Assembly: GCF_003151075.1 (NCBI RefSeq)
Contig: NZ_CP029482.1
Location: 3,100,001-3,164,000, forward strand
Direction of reading: 5' to 3'
Length of the DNA: 64,000 bases
From: Pseudomonas sp. 31-12
GTDB taxonomy: Bacteria; Pseudomonadota; Gammaproteobacteria; Pseudomonadales; Pseudomonadaceae
Within the stretch, counting starts at the first letter, position 1. Every line of letters begins with the position of its first letter. This document shows positions 58,860-64,000 of this stretch, piece after piece. Position numbers and translations under genes: made by a program. Under the pieces are notes generated by a model, which was not told the DNA's origin, did not search any database, and was given only the letters and a program-made list of their open reading frames with translations.

Positions 58860-59828
58860 TTGAGTGTGGGCAAGAAGGTTTTGGGGCTGATTGCGCTGTT
58901 GCTGATGTTGGCGCTGTGGGCCAGTTATTTTTATGTGTTCAAGGAAAACCGTGACGGCCAGTTGGGCGGAGCCTTCGACAGTACGGCCTGGTGCGGCACG
59001 CCACTGGCCAGCGATGCCGCGGCGCTGGGCAGGGATCAACTGACGCTGCGCATCACCAACACCGTGCGCGGGGAGTTCATGCTCAGTGGCGCCGTGGTGG
59101 TGTCCGAGCGCACCTTCAACCGCTACGACCTGGGTCGCAACGAACTGCGCCTGCGCCTGGAACCCCTGCAGTGGTCGTTCGGCGTCACGCCGATTTTCCT
59201 TGAACAGGTCAAGGTTCAGCCGCTGAGCCGCAACCTCGCGTCGGCCAGCAAAAGCGCCTACGCCGAACTCGAACCAAGGCCCATCGGGGTTCAGGGCCGG
59301 GCCACGGATTTTCCCTTCGATACCTACCGCTACGGCTACAAACCGGTGCTGTACTACCTCAAGGGCAACGAGCGCATTGATCTGAGGTTCAAGAACATCA
59401 CCACGCTGATGGAGATGTCGAACACCTTCACGCCGATCCAGAAGTACAACCGCGTCGACTTCATCAACGAACGCAACTCGATGATCCGTGACGAGGACTA
59501 CAAGGCTTACGGTGCCCACGAATGCGCGTTCAGCGTCGAGCGCAAAGGCTCATTCAAAGTGATCGTGCTGCTCTTGTTGCTGGTGCTGTGCCTGCCGCTG
59601 CTGCACGTGTTCTACCGCGATGAGCCGGGGATCGATTTTCTCGCCACGCTGGTGAGTATCGGTGCGATCCGGGTCTTGTTGGTGGGGCCGATGAAAGACT
59701 TCCAGCTGTACACCATCGACTTCCTGTTCGCCGGGGTGATTATCTTGGTGGGCACGGTGTCGTTGATCAAGGCGATGCGGGCGAACAGTCGACGGGAGTT
59801 GGCGTTGAAGAGTGGCTCTTCGTGGTGA
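58860..59828 (+). CDS. Membrane protein of unknown function (322 aa, TTG start)
   Basis: 322 aa from a TTG at 58860, supported by AAAGGAG eight bases upstream. An N-terminal transmembrane helix (LGLIALLLMLALWASYFYVF) is followed by a roughly 200-residue periplasmic domain (CGTPLASDAAALGRDQLTLRI, PFDTYRYGYKPVLYYLKG). Three or so C-terminal membrane helices end the protein (about 235-255, 262-285, 288-308). The layout is of an envelope sensor or scaffold; I do not recognise the family. It stands alone between a terminator and the DUF3313 promoter. Confidence 0.7.
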   Translation: MSVGKKVLGLIALLLMLALWASYFYVFKENRDGQLGGAFDSTAWCGTPLASDAAALGRDQLTLRITNTVRGEFMLSGAVVVSERTFNRYDLGRNELRLRLEPLQWSFGVTPIFLEQVKVQPLSRNLASASKSAYAELEPRPIGVQGRATDFPFDTYRYGYKPVLYYLKGNERIDLRFKNITTLMEMSNTFTPIQKYNRVDFINERNSMIRDEDYKAYGAHECAFSVERKGSFKVIVLLLLLVLCLPLLHVFYRDEPGIDFLATLVSIGAIRVLLVGPMKDFQLYTIDFLFAGVIILVGTVSLIKAMRANSRRELALKSGSSW

Positions 59829-59962
59829 AGACCCGGCGCTTGTGAGCCATTGCGCAGCGATAGATGAATATTGTGCTTTTTGAAAACAAAACGCCGTGTG
59901 TTAGCTATAACTGTAATTCCCCTATGCAATACCGTTGTCGGCCTTCTGACAGGAGTTACAGC

Positions 59963-60634
59963 ATGAAGCTTGCGTTAATGATGGGCACGTTGTGCATTGC
60001 CTCGATCGGGGTGGTGGGATGTGCCAGCAAAGTCGTTGAGCCGGACCAGTATTCAGGTTTTCTCAAGGACTACAGCCAACTCAAGGAAGCCAAGTCGCCC
60101 TCCGGTGCGACGGTGATGCGTTGGGTCGACCCCAAGCTCGACATGAATAAATTCACCAGCGTCTACATTGAGCCGACCCAGCTGTATCCGAAACCGCAAC
60201 CGACGGTGAAAATCCCGCAGGCCACCCTCAATGGCATCACCGGTTACTACGACCAGGCGCTGAAGCGTGAAGTGGGTAAATCCCTGCCATTGGCCGCAGG
60301 TCCCGGCCCAGGCGTGATGGTAGTGCGCGCTGCAATTACGGCGGTGAGCAGCAAGACAGAAGGGCTGAAACCTTACGAAGTGATCCCGATTGCGCTGGTG
60401 GCCGCGGCGGTCAGCACGGCCAGCGGTATTCGTGATCAGCAGACCGATCTGGCTACCGAAGCGGTATTCCTCGATGGCGGCAACAACCATGTGTTAGCCC
60501 AGGTCGTGCGCAAGGGCACCGGTAAACCGCTGGAAAACGACTCTCAGGTGATGAAGGCCGATGATGTGAAAGGGGTGATCGATGGCTGGGCGTCGGATTT
60601 GCATCAGTCGTATCTGAAGCTTAAGTCCAAATGA
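59963..60634 (+). CDS. DUF3313-family lipoprotein
   Basis: 223 aa from the ATG at 59963, with AGGAG upstream. The signal peptide ends in a lipobox, VVGC (Cys20, followed by Ala-Ser), so it is likely an outer-membrane lipoprotein. SGFLKDYSQLKEAKSPSGATVMRWVDPKLDM and KFTSVYIEPTQLYPKPQ are typical DUF3313 text. VMVVRAAITAVSSKTEGLKPYEVIPIALVAAAVSTASG shares the weakly amphipathic feel of LolA/LppC-like lipoproteins. Its function is unknown. Confidence 0.82.
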   Translation: MKLALMMGTLCIASIGVVGCASKVVEPDQYSGFLKDYSQLKEAKSPSGATVMRWVDPKLDMNKFTSVYIEPTQLYPKPQPTVKIPQATLNGITGYYDQALKREVGKSLPLAAGPGPGVMVVRAAITAVSSKTEGLKPYEVIPIALVAAAVSTASGIRDQQTDLATEAVFLDGGNNHVLAQVVRKGTGKPLENDSQVMKADDVKGVIDGWASDLHQSYLKLKSK

Positions 60635-60648
60635 TGCAGTGAGGCTGA

Positions 60649-60727
60649 TGGCCTCTTCGTTGGCAAGCCCGCTCCCACAGGGAAACGCGTAAACCTGTGG
60701 GAGCGGGCTTGCCCGCGATGAGGCCTC
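60649..60727. repeat. REP pair, type A
   Basis: GGCAAGCCCGCTCCCACAGG and GTGGGAGCGGGCTTGCCCGC around a short centre, flanked by GGCCTC / GAGGCC. It lies between the convergent DUF3313 and DUF3829 genes. Confidence 0.88.
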
Positions 60728-60743
60728 AATAACAACACATCAA

Positions 60744-61739
60744 TCAATACTCAGCCCGCGCCAACCGATTGTAATGGCTGATCAGCGAATCATACCCACG
60801 CGTCACCGCATAAAAATCATCACTCAATCGCTGTGGTTCAGCCTTGTTCTTCCAGTCCCTGTGCAGAGCATTCAAGGCATCCAGATACGTCTGTGTTGGC
60901 CTGGCAATGTGCGACCAGAGATAACGGGGTACTTCGTTACGATTTTGCGTTTCCGGTAATTGGTATCGGCTGAACTGCTGCCGGTAATCCCAGGCCAATT
61001 GCAGTTCAGCGATGGTTTTAGCCAGTGCCTGCGGCGTCAGGGTTCGATTGTTCACACCCTCGGTTACAAGGTTCAGCGTGTCCCTGGCCTGGATCATGTA
61101 GGCCAGCAAATACCAGTGAATGTCCTTGCCCAGACGTGCTTCGATCAGATTGAGTTGCTCGCGCCGTTGTTCAAGGTCGAGCGATTCAACCTGCTGCCTC
61201 AGTACCGTTGACGCCGTGAGGTAGTCCTCCGCCCTGGGCCTGAATTGATCGGCAAAGGCGGGCTGCACCTCACTGATGGCGGTCGAAAAACGCGCCTGTC
61301 GGTAAAAGGTGATTTGCTGCGTAAAGGGCGTCACTTGCTGTAATGCCTGCGCGTAGGCATCGGCTTTCAACGCCAGCGGTGGGTCGTAGTTCAGTAGCTT
61401 GAGTTTTTCGCTTATTTTCGGCGAACAGATATCCCTTTGAATGCCGGGCGCATCACTGGCCCCGTTGTCGTCAAAATCATGCTGGTTGGCGATCCAGTCT
61501 CGCACCGGTTCCGCAGGTTGCTTCGGCGATTTGTACAGTTCGTAGGCGACCCGCCAATGCACGTCGACCCGGTTGATGCAATCGATCACCGGGCTCAGGG
61601 CGTTGGCCTGCGCGGTGAGCGGAGCGTCGTGTCGATCCAGCCACAAATCGATGCGGGCGACAAATTTCGAAGAACCGGCCAGCCCCATCAGGATCAGCAT
61701 CACAATGGTGGCCACCGGGAACAGCCATTTCGGGTTCAT
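60744..61739 (-). CDS. DUF3829-like (YiiG-type) anchored protein
   Basis: 331 aa from the ATG at 61739 (MNPKWLFPVATIVMLILMGLAG), whose start overlaps the stop of the J-domain gene (ATGA). A single N-terminal transmembrane or uncleaved signal helix is followed by an all-helical soluble domain (NALSPVIDCINRVDVHWRVAYEL ... YDSLISHYNRLARAEY) that resembles DUF3829/YiiG proteins. It is likely exposed in the periplasm. The family assignment is from the overall pattern and is tentative. Confidence 0.7.
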   Translation of the reverse strand: MNPKWLFPVATIVMLILMGLAGSSKFVARIDLWLDRHDAPLTAQANALSPVIDCINRVDVHWRVAYELYKSPKQPAEPVRDWIANQHDFDDNGASDAPGIQRDICSPKISEKLKLLNYDPPLALKADAYAQALQQVTPFTQQITFYRQARFSTAISEVQPAFADQFRPRAEDYLTASTVLRQQVESLDLEQRREQLNLIEARLGKDIHWYLLAYMIQARDTLNLVTEGVNNRTLTPQALAKTIAELQLAWDYRQQFSRYQLPETQNRNEVPRYLWSHIARPTQTYLDALNALHRDWKNKAEPQRLSDDFYAVTRGYDSLISHYNRLARAEY

Positions 61740-63109
61740 GGCAGTTTCTCCTGGCCGTACCACTGCTCAACAGTGGCCGGTGCGTTGCATTCGCTGGCGG
61801 TAACCGGCATCCGGCTGCACAAGCGTTCGGTCCACTGTTGCAGGCCCTGGTTGCGGTTGACCGTACCTTGGCTCGAGATCACTTTGAACACGCCGAGTAT
61901 TAAAACCAGCACCAAAATGCCCGCGCCCATCAGGCAGCGTTTGAGCAAGGGGCTGGCGTGTTGCCACGAAACCTGCGGTCTGACCTCCCGCCGGCGTATA
62001 AGTCCGACACCCGTCAGTGTGGCGGCGTAAACGATGCTGCCGACCACGCCATATACGTTGCCGATGCCCGCCGCCATCGCAATGCAGGGAATCAAGTCAC
62101 GCAGCACGCCAAACGGCAGGGGCATGAGCGAGGGCGAAAGGCGCACACTCAATCGGTCGTCCAGCAACCAAAAGCGGTGGGCTACGTGCGCCGTCAGCCA
62201 GTTGAGTACCCAACCGACGAGCGCGAATATCACCGACCAGAACACGGCGACGCCGATCAATCCGCCCAGACGCGTGCCCAACGGCGCGTACTGAACAAAG
62301 GTGCCGATCAGGCAGGCAAGGACGATCCCCAGGTACATCGGCCAGCTGTCGTAGGCATGTTCCCACTCGCGCCAGAAGAACGGCGTGCCACCGGGCAGGC
62401 CTGCGCAGATGTCCGGGTGGTGCGCGTACAACGCAGAGCTGAGTTTGCGGCATTGTACCCAATCGCCTTCGCGCAAGCGTCGGGCGAGGGCGCGGCGTTG
62501 ATTGAATGAGCCCGGCGCCAAGAGCAGATGGGCAGCGCGATGCTCCGGCGTGGCGGCGGGTTCTGCGGCGAGACGCCGTTGCCCGGCCAGGAATATCGGT
62601 GCTTCACGACGCTCGGCCAAGCGCTTGCGCTGCTGCGATAACGCTTCGATCAGCTCTTCGTCCAGTTCCAGTCGCTGCCAGAGACTGAACCAGTGAAACG
62701 TTTCCATCGCCCATTCGAGCAATGTTTCGCAGGTCTCGAGGTGTTCGACGCAATGCCTCAGCACCGCATCTTCCATGACATCGGCCGCGCCATGTTCGAC
62801 GGCGATGGCATGGCGTCGTTCGAGCTCGACACGGCTGATTCCGTCCAGCGAACGGCTGACCAGTTGCAGCGTGTCGACTTCAACCACCGACAGCCCGGTC
62901 AGGTCCCACGAAGCTTCGTCGTCGGAGTCATCCTCGCGCAGTTGCTCCCATTCCTTGATGCTCAGCGCTTGCTCATAGGCCTCACGCAGGCGCTGGAAGC
63001 CCTCGGGGTCTTCATCCGGGCGCGTCTGTTTGAGCAGGATGGCGTATTGGCGTTTGATACGGCGCGTATCGGCATCGGCCGGGAGGCCGAGGAGGGTCCA
63101 GCAACTCAT
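61736..63109 (-). CDS. Membrane-anchored J-like domain protein lacking HPD
   Basis: 457 aa. Residues 1-55 have the helix-turn-helix layout of a J domain (CWTLLGLPADADTRRIKRQYAILLKQTRPDEDPEGFQRLREAYEQAL), but the HPD motif needed to stimulate DnaK is replaced by RPD. The middle (60-230) is helical and cytoplasmic. Then two to four transmembrane helices follow at about 258-310 (YLGIVLACLIGTFVQYAPLG, VAVFWSVIFALVGWVLNWL) and 335-360, with another near 400. It overlaps the following DUF3829-like gene by 4 bp, so the two are made together. The function is unknown; a DnaK-independent scaffold is possible. Confidence 0.78.
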   Translation of the reverse strand: MSCWTLLGLPADADTRRIKRQYAILLKQTRPDEDPEGFQRLREAYEQALSIKEWEQLREDDSDDEASWDLTGLSVVEVDTLQLVSRSLDGISRVELERRHAIAVEHGAADVMEDAVLRHCVEHLETCETLLEWAMETFHWFSLWQRLELDEELIEALSQQRKRLAERREAPIFLAGQRRLAAEPAATPEHRAAHLLLAPGSFNQRRALARRLREGDWVQCRKLSSALYAHHPDICAGLPGGTPFFWREWEHAYDSWPMYLGIVLACLIGTFVQYAPLGTRLGGLIGVAVFWSVIFALVGWVLNWLTAHVAHRFWLLDDRLSVRLSPSLMPLPFGVLRDLIPCIAMAAGIGNVYGVVGSIVYAATLTGVGLIRRREVRPQVSWQHASPLLKRCLMGAGILVLVLILGVFKVISSQGTVNRNQGLQQWTERLCSRMPVTASECNAPATVEQWYGQEKLP

Positions 63110-63228
63110 TGCGTGTGCAACTCCATGAAAACCCGCGACGCGACAGCTTCCCTGAAACCGGGGGATGGTGGCAGTTTGATTTTGCGCACCCTACCTGTTT
63201 CCCGTCGAAAAGTCCTCGGGTCTTGCCT

Positions 63229-64000
63229 TCAGTCGCCGATCACAGGGGTCAACAGGGGCATTTCCCATTGGCCGCTGGTGACTTCCGGTTTCGGCAGGTA
63301 CAGGCGTAATACCCCGAAGAACGGGCCTTCTGGCGCTGGCAGCCAGTTGCTTTGCAAGTCCTTGGGCGGTGCCTCGTTTTGCAGATAAAGGGTCAGGCCA
63401 CCGTCGGCGTCGAACTTGAGCTCGCGCAGCATCCGCGAGTTGATCAGATAGCGATTGATCGGGTTGGCCACCAGCAATTTGTTTTTGCCGTCGTACATCG
63501 TCAGCGACCAGAACGCATCGGCTGGGGGCAGGGCACCTTTGTCGAAATGCAGGGTGTAATCGTGTTTCGAGGCATCGAACGGTTGGCCATCCTTGTCGAC
63601 GAAATAGCCGATGTAATTCGCCTCTTCGGCCGAGTTGCCGAAGATCCCCATGTTGGCGCCGGCGTAGCGGTACAGGTAATTGCCCTTGAGGTGATCGCGG
63701 GTGCCGTAGAAATCGCTGCTGGTGACCTCGTGAGTATCGACTTTGTCTTTCTTGAACCGGGCGAATTCGGCCTTGGCATCACTGATACCGTCTTCCAGGG
63801 CCTGGCGTTGTTCCGATGTGAAGTCGTGCAGTCTGAAAGGCATGCCGGCTTCTATACCGATGGTCTTGAAGCGCGCGAGCAGGTCCTGTTCCGCGTCCTG
63901 CGCCGGGGCGAAGGCCAGCATGAAATTCAGGTAGCGGAACAGGTCCGGCGTATCGCTCATGGTCGGAGTGGGTTTCGGCCAGGCAATCTTCGGCGCGGCG
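63229..64000 (-). CDS. DUF1254/DUF1214 protein (5' end beyond window)
   Basis: The minus-strand frame is open through the right edge, so the ATG at 63960 is internal and the start lies outside. The codons between 63960 and 64000 read AAPKIAWPKPTPT and then continue into SDTPDLFRYLNFMLAFAP. The visible 257 residues contain the end of the DUF1254 domain (DLFRYLNFMLAFAP) and a C-terminal DUF1214 domain (YRYAGANMGIFGNSAEEANYIGYFVD, LPPADAFWSLTMYDGKNKLLVANPINRYLINSRML, WLPAPEGPFFGVLRLYLPKPEV). These are usually exported proteins of unknown catalytic role. Confidence 0.85.
   Translation of the reverse strand, partial: AAPKIAWPKPTPTMSDTPDLFRYLNFMLAFAPAQDAEQDLLARFKTIGIEAGMPFRLHDFTSEQRQALEDGISDAKAEFARFKKDKVDTHEVTSSDFYGTRDHLKGNYLYRYAGANMGIFGNSAEEANYIGYFVDKDGQPFDASKHDYTLHFDKGALPPADAFWSLTMYDGKNKLLVANPINRYLINSRMLRELKFDADGGLTLYLQNEAPPKDLQSNWLPAPEGPFFGVLRLYLPKPEVTSGQWEMPLLTPVIGD

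Overview
The window is a chromosomal segment of a Pseudomonas, most likely from the fluorescens group. The protein set (PepN, the 180-kDa NAD-glutamate dehydrogenase, SbcCD, the Bat/MoxR operon, an orphan CcoN subunit), the GC-rich codon usage and the dense intergenic REP pairs of the fluorescens type all point there. I see no tRNA, rRNA, CRISPR array, prophage or plasmid replication gene. The one mobile element is a decayed IS3-family insertion at about 11.9-13.5 kb, lying between two inverted copies of a roughly 300-bp repeat.

Layout. 0-4.7 kb: a LysR regulator cut by the window edge, a small conserved protein, an NAD(P)H:FMN reductase, an arsR-arsB arsenite-export pair without arsC, and a DUF1853 gene. 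4.8-11.3 kb: a tightly packed co-directional run of nadK, a metallophosphoesterase, a rhomboid protease, a YeaC-like protein, a DUF2797 protein (zinc-ribbon cysteines plus what looks like a GIY-YIG-like core) and pepN. 11.3-14.0 kb: repeat / IS remnant / inverted repeat. 14.0-17.6 kb: a YCF48-like beta-propeller protein and an RND/MMPL permease, closed by a clear terminator. 17.7-24.6 kb: a sugar-acid catabolic locus made of a GntR/FadR regulator, an IlvD/Edd-family pentonate dehydratase, an MFS transporter, an AraD1-type FAH-family enzyme and 2,5-dioxovalerate dehydrogenase. It would convert a pentonate to 2-oxoglutarate, and two FadR-type operator-like sites sit in the divergent promoter.

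24.8-27.5 kb: a small acidic protein overlapping a secreted seven-bladed lactonase, then a string of very small exported or membrane proteins of unknown role. 27.7-33.2 kb: sbcD-sbcC-GST (minus strand, 4-bp overlaps). 33.4-40.3 kb: the moxR-DUF58-DUF4381-batA-batB-batD operon (minus strand). 40.5-46.3 kb: a small acidic protein and the giant gdhB with a long leader. 46.4-54.4 kb: a mixed stretch with a lipoprotein, a secreted cupin, an ABM monooxygenase, a MocR regulator divergent from an AhpD-like protein, a LysR, a GNAT, an aspartate/glutamate racemase divergent from an AraC regulator, and a hypothetical protein. 54.5-58.7 kb: an orphan cbb3 oxidase ccoN-ccoQ pair divergent from a sulfite/nitrite-reductase paralogue with a DUF934 gene, an arrangement resembling the ccoN4 locus of P. 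aeruginosa. 58.8-64 kb: envelope proteins of unknown function (membrane protein, DUF3313 lipoprotein, a coupled DUF3829/J-domain pair) and a DUF1254 gene cut by the right edge.

Most of the window is ordinary core genome. The places most worth a second look are the GIY-YIG-like DUF2797 protein, the small-peptide cluster at 26.4-27.5 kb, the IS remnant inside inverted long repeats, the conserved interior of the second REP-type element, and the orphan oxidase locus with its repeat-bearing divergent promoter. I did not find a clearly undescribed multi-gene system such as a new defence island.
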